A stretch of 58,489 nucleotides of DNA from Paenibacillaceae bacterium (GTDB lineage: Bacteria; Bacillota; Bacilli; Paenibacillales; Paenibacillaceae), in assembly GCA_004134985.1 (NCBI GenBank), contig REGQ01000035.1, positions 1-58,489 of the forward strand, in the 5' to 3' direction. Below are positions 10,239-18,639 of this stretch, piece after piece. A program made the translations under genes and the position numbers. The notes below the pieces were generated by a model. It saw only the letters and a program-made list of their open reading frames with translations, did no database searches and had not been told where the DNA came from. The stretch's first letter is position 1. Each line of letters starts with the position of its first letter.

Positions 10239-10830
10239 GAATCAAATATCGGATGCTCTGTAACTAACATGGCATATAAGCTAAAACACAAAAAAACAGC
10301 TAAGATAGAATGGCTCCATCTACGGTGGTTGCCTTGATCCGCAAACAAAGCAAAAGAGACCATGTGGAATTCTAACGCTGATGAGCGGCGCTATTTAGGG
10401 AAATTCAGCCCCATAAATGTTGTAACGAAACTGAGCCACGCTATTTCTAGAAAATCGCATGATTTTAGTCGTCTGTAGGGTGAATAAGCACTGTGGGAAG
10501 CGTTAGATTTGAAAATGGGTCATTTGAGGCCATTTAAGCGTTGTGGCAAGCGTTAGCGCAAGATCCCCCGCTCGCTCGCATTCGTCAACCGCTAATTGAG
10601 GCTTTGCAAACCCATAGGGGGACATTAGCTATAATTGGGGTTACACTCATTTGTCAGGGTTTATGCAACGCTAGTGATGCTCTGTTCGCGACATGCAAAA
10701 CCTTAAGGCTGCCGGAGCGCGCCGCACATACGTCAGGCACAACAATCAGTATTGGAACTTCTTGCTCCACACATACGACCGACACTGCAATCCGTGTGTT
10801 GAATTACTAAGCGCCCTCGCAAATTGCGCA
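10239..10830. other. Gene-free intergenic region
   Basis: About 590 bp between motB and cspA. It holds the four-motif repeat element at 10373-10556 and otherwise nothing I can assign. Two short ORFs overlapping 10541-10875 lack a ribosome binding site and a recognisable protein pattern, so I treat them as chance. Confidence 0.6.
10373..10556. repeat. Four-motif inverted repeat element, copy A (diverged)
   Basis: Two forward 24-mers start at 10373 and 10423 (both TAACG...GAGC...CGCTATTT, 18 of 24 identical). Two 24-mers of the opposite kind end AGCGTTAG and start at 10483 and 10533. The spacings 50/60/50 match those of the elements at 20779-20958 and 43761-43940. Sequence similarity to those two is weak; the shared feature is the architecture. 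Confidence 0.55.
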
Positions 10831-10864
10831 AAAAAATGCTCTTACCGATTGGTAAGAGCATTTT
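10831..10864 (-). terminator. Terminator of the cold-shock gene
   Basis: The stem AAAATGCTCTTACC (10833-10846) pairs with 10851-10864 around a GATT loop. On the minus strand it ends in a T-run, 15 bp after the cspA stop. Confidence 0.9.
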
Positions 10865-10878
10865 CCAAAGGTTAAACC

Positions 10879-11079
10879 TTACAGTTTAACTACGTTTTCT
10901 GCTTGTGGTCCGCGGTTGCCTTGAACAACGTTGAACTCTACACGTTGACCTTCGTCAAGTGTTTTGAAGCCTTCGCCAGTGATTGCGGAGAAGTGTACAA
11001 ATACATCGCTTCCGCCTTCAACTTCGATGAAGCCAAAGCCTTTCTCAGCGTTGAACCATTTAACTGTACCTTGTTGCAT
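10879..11079 (-). CDS. Cold shock protein, CspA/CspB family
   Basis: A 66-residue single cold-shock domain, an OB-fold RNA chaperone that binds single-stranded nucleic acid and melts mRNA structure. RNP1 ([10 protein letters not shown]) and RNP2 (DVFVHFSAI) are intact. TGGAGG precedes the ATG. The transcript carries a leader of about 130 nt with a strong hairpin, typical of cold-shock mRNAs, and ends at a terminator right after the gene. Bacillales usually have several paralogs, so I do not choose between cspB, cspC and cspD. Confidence 0.96.
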   Translation of the reverse strand: MQQGTVKWFNAEKGFGFIEVEGGSDVFVHFSAITGEGFKTLDEGQRVEFNVVQGNRGPQAENVVKL

Positions 11080-11209
11080 GTTGTATTACCTCCAAAATTA
11101 AATTTAACATGTTAATTTTGCTCTAAACAAAAATTCACATATTGAAAAAGGTTCCATCGTACAAATGACACCCTTTTCAATATGCGAATCGGTAGCGCAT
11201 TTAACAACT
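11080..11209 (-). ncRNA. Long structured 5' leader of the cold-shock mRNA
   Basis: About 130 nt lie between the predicted transcription start and the ATG. Positions 11138-11151 (CATATTGAAAAAGG) pair almost perfectly with 11172-11184. An AACATGTT palindrome lies nearer the gene. Long leaders of this kind control stability and translation of cold-shock mRNAs in other bacteria; here that role is inferred. Confidence 0.55.
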
Positions 11210-11215
11210 GTGATC

Positions 11216-11244
11216 ATCATAACATACGCATTTATAGAATGCAA
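11216..11244 (-). promoter_or_regulatory. Sigma-A promoter of the cold-shock gene
   Basis: On the minus strand TTGCAT (11239-11244) and TATGAT (11216-11221) are 17 bp apart. Confidence 0.65.
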
Positions 11245-11392
11245 ATGGAATTTCAAATATTTTGATATTTTTTCAAATTTATTTTTCCATCAATTTCAAA
11301 TTTTTCCGGTAAGCCGTCTCCTTCATTTGGGTCGTTGAAAGCGCGCCGTACCGCTATTATAATAGTAGGCCGACGCTTCAAACAGATGAATT

Positions 11393-12250
11393 TTACCATC
11401 CGGGAATCAGTACATCTTTCCCGCCGTACGCGTCTTTGAAGGCCTGTTTGATTACCTCTGACTGATACGCCTGCTGCAAAATCTTCGTCTTTTCATCGTC
11501 TTTATTTTGCTCAAGTACCGTAATAACATCTGGCGACTGGAACGCCTCCCTCTCCTTCACTAGCGCTTGGTCATTGTAGTCAAGGCCCACCTCGGCTGCC
11601 AACGTTGCATACAGAAATCCGGCATCCACATCATCGAGCGCACGGGTCAGCATCGTGTAATCCACTTCCTTGAATTTAAACTGATGCGGGTTATCAACAA
11701 TATCGCGCACAGTGACCTTAACAGGCTCCACACCATCTTTGAGCTTGATCAGTCCGGCATCCTGCAGCATGATGAAGGTGCGGTAGTTGTTGAAAGGATC
11801 GACAGGGATGCTGAAGGTCGCCCCGTCCGGCAGCTCATTCAAGCTGTTATATTTTTTCGAAAACAGGCCGCTGCGATCTGTAAACGCATTGAAGGCAGGA
11901 ACCAGGTGCGTTTTATGCAATTCATTGAATTCTTCAAGAAATGCGATATGCTGATGATAATTAGCAAACACCTCGCCGCTCTCCACAGCCTCATTCAACT
12001 GTGTATTATCCGAGATAAACGTGTACTCCAGCTTATAGCCAAGCTTCTCGACTTCCGCTGCCAGCAGTTTGGTCGTATCCTCATACAGCTTGATGTTCGC
12101 TGCGGCAAACTTGATCGTTTTTCCGTCCTCGCCATCTTTCCCTTTGCCTGGCGAAGAGCAGGCGCTAACCAGCATTATAACGACAAGCAGCAAGAGAGCG
12201 GGCATTTTTTTTCGGTTTGTGTTACGTGTTATATTCCGGTTTGTCATCAT
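11393..12250 (-). CDS. MetQ/NlpA-type substrate-binding lipoprotein
   Basis: A 285-residue binding protein of a methionine-type ABC importer. A basic start, a hydrophobic stretch (residues 17-27) and lipobox LVSAC with Cys31 predict a lipoprotein outside the membrane. The mature part starts with TIKFAAANIKLYEDTTKLLA and has NYHQHIAFLEEFN and FSIPVDPFNNYRTFIMLQDAG, all typical of MetQ. It is the last gene of the sulfur operon, 26 bp after the permease. D- or L-methionine is the usual ligand; the organosulfur-oxidising neighbours and a shortened ATPase make another sulfur compound possible. GGGGAGA lies before the double ATG start. Confidence 0.88.
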   Translation of the reverse strand: MMTNRNITRNTNRKKMPALLLLVVIMLVSACSSPGKGKDGEDGKTIKFAAANIKLYEDTTKLLAAEVEKLGYKLEYTFISDNTQLNEAVESGEVFANYHQHIAFLEEFNELHKTHLVPAFNAFTDRSGLFSKKYNSLNELPDGATFSIPVDPFNNYRTFIMLQDAGLIKLKDGVEPVKVTVRDIVDNPHQFKFKEVDYTMLTRALDDVDAGFLYATLAAEVGLDYNDQALVKEREAFQSPDVITVLEQNKDDEKTKILQQAYQSEVIKQAFKDAYGGKDVLIPGW

Positions 12251-12276
12251 TCATGTTCTCCCCGATTCGTTTGTAA

Positions 12277-12942
12277 TTAATTTCGCTTATCCAGCTTTCG
12301 CACGGCGTAATTGCCCACTGTTTGAATAAGTTGAACCATAACGATAATAAGCAGCACCGTAAAAGCCATCACATCCAACTGGTAGCGGTAATAGCCGTAC
12401 CGGATGGCAAAATCCCCGATCCCGCCGCCTCCAACCAGACCCGCTACTGTCGAATAGGAAAGGAAACTGATACTGATAATGGTCGCTGTGTTAACGATCC
12501 CTGACCGCGCTTCGCGGTACAGCACTTTCCAAATAATTTGCCGCGTGCTCGCTCCCATCGATTCAGCCGCTTCAATGACACCACGATTGACCTCCAGCAG
12601 CGTCTGCTCGACCAGCCGGGCAAAATCCGGGATGGCGCTGATCGCCAGCGGAACGATCACGGCGGTCGTGCCGATGGCGGTGCCCACCAGCATCCGCGTG
12701 AACGGAATAATGGCGATCATTAAAATCAGAAACGGAAATGACCGGACAAGATTGACGAACATATCCAGCAGCCGATACAAAATCGGCGCTTTGATTACCG
12801 AGCCTGGACGAATAAGATAGAGCAGTGTCCCGAGCGGTATGCCGAGTAAGGCGGCGATGCCAAGGGTGAAGAACATCATATAGAAGGTTTCGCCAAGCGC
12901 TTTGCGTATTTCGGGAAGCAACTGCACGATATTTTCAAACAT
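12277..12942 (-). CDS. Methionine-type ABC transporter permease (MetI)
   Basis: A 221-residue membrane subunit with about five helices and the MetI-like EAA region (AAESMGASTRQIIWKVLYREA, residues about 127-147) that docks the ATPase. The frame is open far upstream, but the ATG at 12942 has GGGGAGG upstream and gives the normal family length and start (MFENIVQLLPEIRKALGETF). It overlaps the end of the ATPase gene by 8 bp. It partners the MetN and MetQ proteins on either side. Confidence 0.9.
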   Translation of the reverse strand: MFENIVQLLPEIRKALGETFYMMFFTLGIAALLGIPLGTLLYLIRPGSVIKAPILYRLLDMFVNLVRSFPFLILMIAIIPFTRMLVGTAIGTTAVIVPLAISAIPDFARLVEQTLLEVNRGVIEAAESMGASTRQIIWKVLYREARSGIVNTATIISISFLSYSTVAGLVGGGGIGDFAIRYGYYRYQLDVMAFTVLLIIVMVQLIQTVGNYAVRKLDKRN

Positions 12943-13705
12943 AGCCCAGTACCTCCCCTGATACTCGGGCACGATCACCGTACAATAAATAATTGGCAAT
13001 TTGGGTTTGCGGCACTGGTCGCGGATCAGACAGATTGATGGTTTCCACCAGCTTTCCCTGCTCCATGACAGACACCCGGCTGCAAATTGATTTGATGACC
13101 TCCATCTCATGGGTAACAATGACGATTGTAATCCCGCGCGTTTCATTAAGCTGCTTAAGAAAAGCGAGAATACTTTCCGTTGTGTGCGGATCAAGCGCCG
13201 AAGTCGGCTCATCGCATAATAAAATTTGCGGACGCTGGGCCATCGTGCGCGCAATCGCAACACGCTGTTTCTGTCCTCCGCTAAGCTTGGCTGGATAATC
13301 GCCCGCCTTCTCAAGCAGTCCGACCACCTCGAGACTCTCAAGGATAAGCCGCTTGCGCTCGGCTCTGGGGACACCGGCAATTTCCAACGGGAAAGAAACA
13401 TTTTCGTATACTGTGCGATTGCCGATTAAATTAAAATGCTGAAAAATCATCCCCATCGACATTCTGCGCTTCAGCAATGCTTTGCGCGATAAGAGCATTA
13501 TATTTTCACCATTGATCAACACGGCGCCGCTGTCCGGTCTCTCCAACAAATTAATGCTGCGCAGCAAAGTCGATTTGCCTGCCCCGCTAAAGCCGATAAT
13601 CCCGTAAATTTCACCATGCTGCACTTGCAAGGACACCGAATCAATCACCTGCACAGGACCATTGGCAGCAGGATAGGTTTTATTGATGTGCTGCAGTTGG
13701 ATCAT
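12935..13705 (-). CDS. Methionine-type ABC transporter ATPase (MetN-like, lacks NIL domain)
   Basis: A 256-residue ATPase with Walker A GFSGAGKST, signature LSGGQKQR, Walker B ILLCDEPTSALDP and the switch His in VTHE. The ATP-binding part is MetN-like (MIQLQHINKTYPA...VIDSVSLQVQHGEIYGIIG). MetN is normally about 340 residues with a C-terminal NIL domain that binds methionine and inhibits the pump; this protein ends soon after the ATPase core. The frame is open for 21 more codons, but GGGAGG is 7 bp from the ATG at 13705. It follows the SfnB-like gene by 118 bp and is probably in the same operon. Confidence 0.88.
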   Translation of the reverse strand: MIQLQHINKTYPAANGPVQVIDSVSLQVQHGEIYGIIGFSGAGKSTLLRSINLLERPDSGAVLINGENIMLLSRKALLKRRMSMGMIFQHFNLIGNRTVYENVSFPLEIAGVPRAERKRLILESLEVVGLLEKAGDYPAKLSGGQKQRVAIARTMAQRPQILLCDEPTSALDPHTTESILAFLKQLNETRGITIVIVTHEMEVIKSICSRVSVMEQGKLVETINLSDPRPVPQTQIANYLLYGDRARVSGEVLGYV

Positions 13706-13823
13706 TGCCATGCCTCCCTTCACATGATGAGTGTGCTTGCCATAGCCGCGCCGTTCCAGTTGCCCCATTTCGGGACGCTGTGGGCTGTAAACAGCTATAA
13801 GGCCGTACCCTGCCGATCCGCTT

Positions 13824-15014
13824 TCACGAATAAAATCCGGGCTCCGGAAGCCGCCCGCTTAAAAACCAGTCGCCAACGCTGCGCAATTTGAACTCTGCCG
13901 GATTGTGAAGCGTATGGGTGCGCGCATTGCGCCAAAAGCGATCATAGCCGTAGTGACCCGCCGTGGCACGCGCGCCCATTACATCAAAAATACGTGAGCT
14001 GATCTCCACCGCGGCCTGTCCGGCGAACACATTAGCGCCAGCTACCAGCACAGCCAGTTCTCCCCGGTCCTTCTCTGCCAGCGATTCCCCTGATGCCCAG
14101 GCTGCATCCAGACGGAGCGCAGCCTTCTCAGCCAGCCCCAACGCAGCCTGGTACTGAACCCAAAGCTCACCATACTGGCGCTGATTTCCTGGCTCGTCTA
14201 CAGCCCGTTCAACACCTGAGGTGTACCAGGGGCGAGTGCGGCTTGCCGTATATTGCTTTGCCTCCAGCAGCGCCCCATTAGCAATGCCAACAAAGATGTT
14301 CATCAGAATGCTTTGCGACAAAATGGGGACAAAGGTTGAAAATGCCGATTGCCGTCCATACGGTGTCTCAATAATTTCCGACGCTTCCAAAACAACATCA
14401 TGAAACCGCACCGTCCCGCTGCCGGTCTGCCGTTGCCCCATCCCGTCCCAATCGTCAATCACTTCTACACCGGGACGAGAAGTCGGAATTATCCCCTCAT
14501 AATACTCGCCTGTTTCGCTGTCATTCCATGAGATAGCAAGCAAATCGGAATCAGGAGAACCGGAACTGAATGATTTGGAGCCGCTGACAATAACACGGTC
14601 GTCTTCCCTGCGGCCGATGATGCTTTTCTCCAATGGATTGGAAGAGTTGCCCCAAAAATAATTGTGCTTGGCTGTTTCCGTATAGTAATGGGCCGTTTGC
14701 CGGGCATTTCCCCCAAGGTGGGGTGCGACAAGGCACAGAAAGTGGTAGCCGTATACATGAGCGAGGGAAGAATCGGCCGCTGCCAAAATACGAACCACAT
14801 GCAGTACAACTGACCACGGCTGGCCAGCCCCGCCGAATTGCTCAGGTATAAGCAGCTTCAGCAGCCCGCTGCGACGGATCAAATCGCGCTGTTCCTTCGG
14901 GGTACCGCCCAGCTTGTCACGCTGCCGGGCATCTTCGCGGAATATGTCCGCCAGCTCCTCAGCCTTGTCTAAATAGTACTGTGTGTCCAGCTTCTTTCCT
15001 GATTCGACTGTCAT
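13824..15014 (-). CDS. SfnB/DszC-type flavin monooxygenase (acyl-CoA dehydrogenase fold)
   Basis: A 396-residue protein of the acyl-CoA dehydrogenase fold that best fits the sulfur-acquisition SfnB/DszC branch. These are reduced-flavin monooxygenases acting on organic sulfur compounds. FFWGN-like HNYFWGNSSNPLE, KSFSSGSPDSDLL and WDGMGQRQTGSGTV are typical. The segment after FWRNART reads HTLHNP where true dehydrogenases have their catalytic EGT glutamate, so dehydrogenation is unlikely. AAAGGAG precedes the ATG. It lies 17 bp after a related gene and upstream of the transporter genes. No flavin reductase is encoded nearby. Confidence 0.8.
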   Translation of the reverse strand: MTVESGKKLDTQYYLDKAEELADIFREDARQRDKLGGTPKEQRDLIRRSGLLKLLIPEQFGGAGQPWSVVLHVVRILAAADSSLAHVYGYHFLCLVAPHLGGNARQTAHYYTETAKHNYFWGNSSNPLEKSIIGRREDDRVIVSGSKSFSSGSPDSDLLAISWNDSETGEYYEGIIPTSRPGVEVIDDWDGMGQRQTGSGTVRFHDVVLEASEIIETPYGRQSAFSTFVPILSQSILMNIFVGIANGALLEAKQYTASRTRPWYTSGVERAVDEPGNQRQYGELWVQYQAALGLAEKAALRLDAAWASGESLAEKDRGELAVLVAGANVFAGQAAVEISSRIFDVMGARATAGHYGYDRFWRNARTHTLHNPAEFKLRSVGDWFLSGRLPEPGFYS

Positions 15015-15031
15015 GATTGTCTGCTCCTTTC

Positions 15032-16231
15032 CTAGTCTCCACCCGTAGTAAACAGTTCGGTAGGCAAGTCAACCAAGTGTTTGCCGACCAATTCGCGGGC
15101 GAGGTTGTTGGAAGGTGTCAACACGAGCCCGGCGCGTACATCCCGGTAAATGCGCTCGATGGGTCCCTTTTTATATCCGTAGCCTCCGGTCACATCAAGC
15201 GCTATGTTTGCTACCTGATTAGCTGCCTCTGTCGCATGAATTTTAAACTCGGTCCCTTCATACCACAGCTCGCCGAGGGGCCGCCCCTCCGCCTCATAGC
15301 GATTAAACTTATCGGCAAGCGCAAGCTGCCAAGGTCGCAGGCTGCTGACTTGAATTTGCGCTTTGGCAAGCTGCTGGCGAATGACCTGATAGTCTGCCAG
15401 ACTGCGGTTGAAGTCGCGGTGCACCGTGCGCTTGACATGGGCTGTGGCAAGCCGCAGCGCCTCTTGCGCCACTCCAATCCAGGCGCTGCCGATGCCGAGC
15501 AGATAGAGCGGGTCCACGCCGTTGAGCGCAATTTCTACTGCTTTATTTTCTTCCCACAGGATATCGTTCTGAGGCACACGAACATTGTTGAGCTTGAGCG
15601 GCCCGCTCTGATTGCCCCTTACCCCGAGCGCTTCCCATGCCCCGGCCGTAATGCCAGGCTGCTCGCCATCCACAATAAAATAGCTCAACTGCTGCGGCTC
15701 TGCAGCTCCAGGTGTACGGGTTTGCAAAATATAAAAGCTTGCTTCGCCACCGCTCGTCGTAAATGATTTTTCCAAATCCAGAATGTAGTCCGTTCCATCC
15801 CGCTTCGCCTCGCTCAGGTTGAACCAGGTGTGACCGCCAGTCGCCTTCTCACTCATTGAATGCGTGCCTAGCGCCCCTGTTCTCACCGGCCTTAGCCATC
15901 TCTCTTTCTGCTCCTCCGTTCCGTAGTACACAATTGTCTGCGCGGCGCCCACATGCATGACATAGATGAGCGATGTCGACGGGCAGCCCCGCCCGATCTC
16001 TTCCGCAGCGATAGAGAACGCCTTATAATCCAGACCCAAACCATCATACTGCTGCGGTATGAGCAGACTGTTCCATCCTGCATCAGCCAAAGCCTGCAAG
16101 TTGCTGCGCGGAAATACGCCTTCCCGATCTGTCCGCTCCGCATTGGGCGCAATGACAGCCTGAACCGTCTCTCTGATTTGCGCTCTAATTTCGTCATAGT
16201 TAATGGTGTTAATGTGTTGTGCCGTTGCCAT
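15032..16231 (-). CDS. Acyl-CoA dehydrogenase-fold flavoprotein of the sulfur operon
   Basis: A 399-residue member of the same fold as the next gene but of a different branch. THSMSEKATGGHTWFN, FTTSGGEASFYILQT and LDVTGGYGYKKGPIERIYRD are recognisable. Where medium-chain dehydrogenases have the catalytic glutamate (IYEGT) this protein reads VLTPS, so either the base lies elsewhere or the protein is a monooxygenase. AGGAGGAG precedes the ATG. The gene sits 88 bp after sfnG and 17 bp before the SfnB-like gene. A role in oxidising an organosulfur compound is inferred from context. Confidence 0.75.
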   Translation of the reverse strand: MATAQHINTINYDEIRAQIRETVQAVIAPNAERTDREGVFPRSNLQALADAGWNSLLIPQQYDGLGLDYKAFSIAAEEIGRGCPSTSLIYVMHVGAAQTIVYYGTEEQKERWLRPVRTGALGTHSMSEKATGGHTWFNLSEAKRDGTDYILDLEKSFTTSGGEASFYILQTRTPGAAEPQQLSYFIVDGEQPGITAGAWEALGVRGNQSGPLKLNNVRVPQNDILWEENKAVEIALNGVDPLYLLGIGSAWIGVAQEALRLATAHVKRTVHRDFNRSLADYQVIRQQLAKAQIQVSSLRPWQLALADKFNRYEAEGRPLGELWYEGTEFKIHATEAANQVANIALDVTGGYGYKKGPIERIYRDVRAGLVLTPSNNLARELVGKHLVDLPTELFTTGGD

Positions 16232-16319
16232 CGTCCGCTCCTCCTCTTGATTCCTTGCTCCTAAAAATGTCTTTTGTTTTAATGGCGTTCATGTGCTGCT
16301 CTTTTGCTTGCTTTCGCGC

Positions 16320-17423
16320 TTACTTGCCTGCCGAGGCTGTCTGTACGCTGTGTTTTCCCAACCGCTCCGCCTCAAGTGCCCGGACTCGACTGATGACTTG
16401 TTCGCCAAACTGCGCCAGTTCCTCATCATAATGAAGAAACCCGGTCAGCACCAGATCAATGCCGATTTCCTGCAAATCAATAATTTTCCCGGCAACCTGA
16501 TCCGGCGTACCAATCAGACCGGTCTTGAAACCGTCATTAAACTGGATCAAATCCTCGAAGCTGGAATCGGCCCACATGCCCTCTCCTTCCGCTGTGGCGG
16601 AGCCTGCATGCCTGACCTGGCGCTGAAACGCCTCGACGGTTGCAGTATCCGCCTGTTCAATGATGTTGCGGAGGACGTCCCGCGCCTCCTGCTCGGTTTC
16701 CCGCACGATAACGAAGGCATTGACGCCGAAGCGCACCTTACGCCTGTGCTCCTCGGCATAAGCGGCTACTTCTCTGATCTGCTGTTCAAGTCCGACAAGC
16801 GTATTGCCGTTCATGAAATAATAATCCGATACTTTGCCAGCCATTTGCTTCGCCGCCTTTGAATTGCCCCCTTGAAAAATCGTTGGCCCCGGCTGCTGCA
16901 GCGGCTTCGGCTGCATCTCGGCTTCGTTCAGACGGTAGAAGTCCCCTCTAAACGTCGCCTTGTCCTCCGTCCAGAGCGCCCGCAATACGCGGATAAATTC
17001 CTCCGAGCGGCGATAGCGCTCATCATGGTCAAGCCAATGCTCCCCAAGGGCAATGTACTCATCCTTCAGCCATCCGCTAACGACATTGATGGCTGCCCGC
17101 CCGCCGCTCAAATAATCTATCGTCGTTAAAATTTTCGCAACGACAGCCGGCGGCCACAAACCGGAAGCGACGGCAGCGATAAGCTGAATCTTGCGAGTCC
17201 GTACGGCGAGTGCCGAAGCGATTGTCAGCGCCTCCCACTGTTCGCCGGAATCGCTGCTGGCAACGAATCTTGTCGGGAGCAGCAAGTGGTCGAATCCTGT
17301 CCGCTCTGCAATTTCGGCATAACGAACATTGTCCTCGAAAGAACAGCCGGTACGCCCCGGCAGCCTCGTCGCTACCAGTCCGTTTTTCTCCAGTGGAGCC
17401 CAGTAGCCAAACGAAATACTCAT
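16320..17423 (-). CDS. sfnG: Dimethylsulfone monooxygenase-like luciferase-family enzyme (SfnG)
   Basis: A 367-residue reduced-FMN-dependent monooxygenase of the bacterial luciferase family. By memory comparison with Pseudomonas SfnG, the stretches [49 protein letters not shown] and [20 protein letters not shown] match closely. SfnG cleaves dimethylsulfone to methanesulfinate, which can be oxidised to methanesulfonate, an SsuD substrate; ssuD is the gene directly upstream, overlapping by 4 bp (ATGA). AAAGGAG precedes the ATG. The specific substrate here is inferred from similarity. Confidence 0.78.
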   Translation of the reverse strand: MSISFGYWAPLEKNGLVATRLPGRTGCSFEDNVRYAEIAERTGFDHLLLPTRFVASSDSGEQWEALTIASALAVRTRKIQLIAAVASGLWPPAVVAKILTTIDYLSGGRAAINVVSGWLKDEYIALGEHWLDHDERYRRSEEFIRVLRALWTEDKATFRGDFYRLNEAEMQPKPLQQPGPTIFQGGNSKAAKQMAGKVSDYYFMNGNTLVGLEQQIREVAAYAEEHRRKVRFGVNAFVIVRETEQEARDVLRNIIEQADTATVEAFQRQVRHAGSATAEGEGMWADSSFEDLIQFNDGFKTGLIGTPDQVAGKIIDLQEIGIDLVLTGFLHYDEELAQFGEQVISRVRALEAERLGKHSVQTASAGK

Positions 17424-18565
17424 GCCGGCTGCTCCTTTCCGGGAACAACATTATTGGCAATCATCTCGCCAAACGGGCTGACAAACGACGGATTGCCCTC
17501 CAGTCCGCTGCGCTTCTGCAGCGGAAGCAGCGGGAACAGCAGCTCTGCTGTGCGGTAGGCCTCTTCCAGATGCGGATAGCCGGACAAAATAAAGGTTTCA
17601 ATTCCGAGCTCACCGTATTCCTTGATTCGTGCTGCCACATTGTCCGGGCTGCCCACCAGCGCAGTGCCGGCTCCGCCTCTTACGAGGCCGATGCCTGCCC
17701 ACAGGTTGGGGCTGATCTCCAATTGGCTCCGATCCCCTTGATGAAGCTCGGACATCCGGCGTTGTCCCTCCGAATCCATCCGCGCAAAAATTTGCTGTGC
17801 CGACTTCACCGTCGCCTCGTCAAGATGCGCAATCAGCGCATCGGCAGCCTGCCATGCCTCCTCCTCTGTCTCGCGCACAATAACATGCAGTCGGATGCCA
17901 AACCTTAATGTGCGCCCGCGCTGTGCAGCCAGTTGGCGCATCGTCTCAATTTTATTTTTCACCTGTTCCGGCGGTTCGCCCCAAGTCAAATACACATCAA
18001 CATGTTCGGCCGCCACCTCCATCGCCGCTTCGGAGGAACCGCCAAAGTACAGTGGAGGATAGGGCTTCTGAGCCGGGGGGTACAGCACCTTGCCGCCCTC
18101 CACATGCAGATGCCCGCCTTCATAGCTGACTTCCTCCCCTTGCAGTTGCTTGCGCCACACCTCCAGAAATTCATCTGTCAGAGCATAGCGCTCATCATGG
18201 TTCAGAAATACGCCATCGCCAGCAAGCTCCACCGGATCGCCGCCTGCCACGACATTAATCAGCAGCCGCCCGTTTGAGAAACGGTCAAGTGTTGCCGACA
18301 TCCGGGCCGCCAGTGTCGGGGACATCAACCCCGGACGAACCGCAACCAGAAATTTGAGGTTTTCCGTCGCCGGTACGAGTGTAGAGGCAACAATCCAGGC
18401 GTCTTCACAGGATTTTCCCGTGGGAAGCAGCACCCCTCCATAACCCAATTCATCCGCAGCTTGAGCAATCTGCTTGCAATAGGCGTAACTAACGGCCCGC
18501 GCCCCCTGCTGTGTGCCCAAATAGCGTCCATCCCCATGTGTAGGTATAAACCAGAATAATTCCAT
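17420..18565 (-). CDS. ssuD: FMNH2-dependent alkanesulfonate monooxygenase
   Basis: A 381-residue enzyme, the same length as E. coli SsuD and highly similar throughout. It splits alkanesulfonates into aldehyde and sulfite under sulfate limitation, using reduced FMN from a separate reductase. Conserved are [23 protein letters not shown] (Cys53, equivalent to E. coli Cys54), [12 protein letters not shown] (active-site Arg and His) and [12 protein letters not shown] (mobile loop Arg). GGAAGG precedes the ATG. The stop overlaps the start of sfnG. No ssuE-type reductase and no ssuABC transporter is nearby; the reductase must come from elsewhere. Confidence 0.95.
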   Translation of the reverse strand: MELFWFIPTHGDGRYLGTQQGARAVSYAYCKQIAQAADELGYGGVLLPTGKSCEDAWIVASTLVPATENLKFLVAVRPGLMSPTLAARMSATLDRFSNGRLLINVVAGGDPVELAGDGVFLNHDERYALTDEFLEVWRKQLQGEEVSYEGGHLHVEGGKVLYPPAQKPYPPLYFGGSSEAAMEVAAEHVDVYLTWGEPPEQVKNKIETMRQLAAQRGRTLRFGIRLHVIVRETEEEAWQAADALIAHLDEATVKSAQQIFARMDSEGQRRMSELHQGDRSQLEISPNLWAGIGLVRGGAGTALVGSPDNVAARIKEYGELGIETFILSGYPHLEEAYRTAELLFPLLPLQKRSGLEGNPSFVSPFGEMIANNVVPGKEQPA

Positions 18566-18639
18566 CGCTTCCCCATCCTTCCCACTAAACGTCTTTAATG
18601 TGCTGCTGTTGCATGTTTCAGCCTTCTCGTGAATCGCCG

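Noticed and set aside
10541-10875. Two ORFs of 89 and 60 codons
   Set aside because: No ribosome binding site, no protein pattern, and partial overlap with the cspA terminator.
12943-13401. A 150-codon N-terminal extension of the permease
   Set aside because: It overlaps the ATPase gene in another frame, and the ATG at 12942 has a strong ribosome binding site and gives family length.
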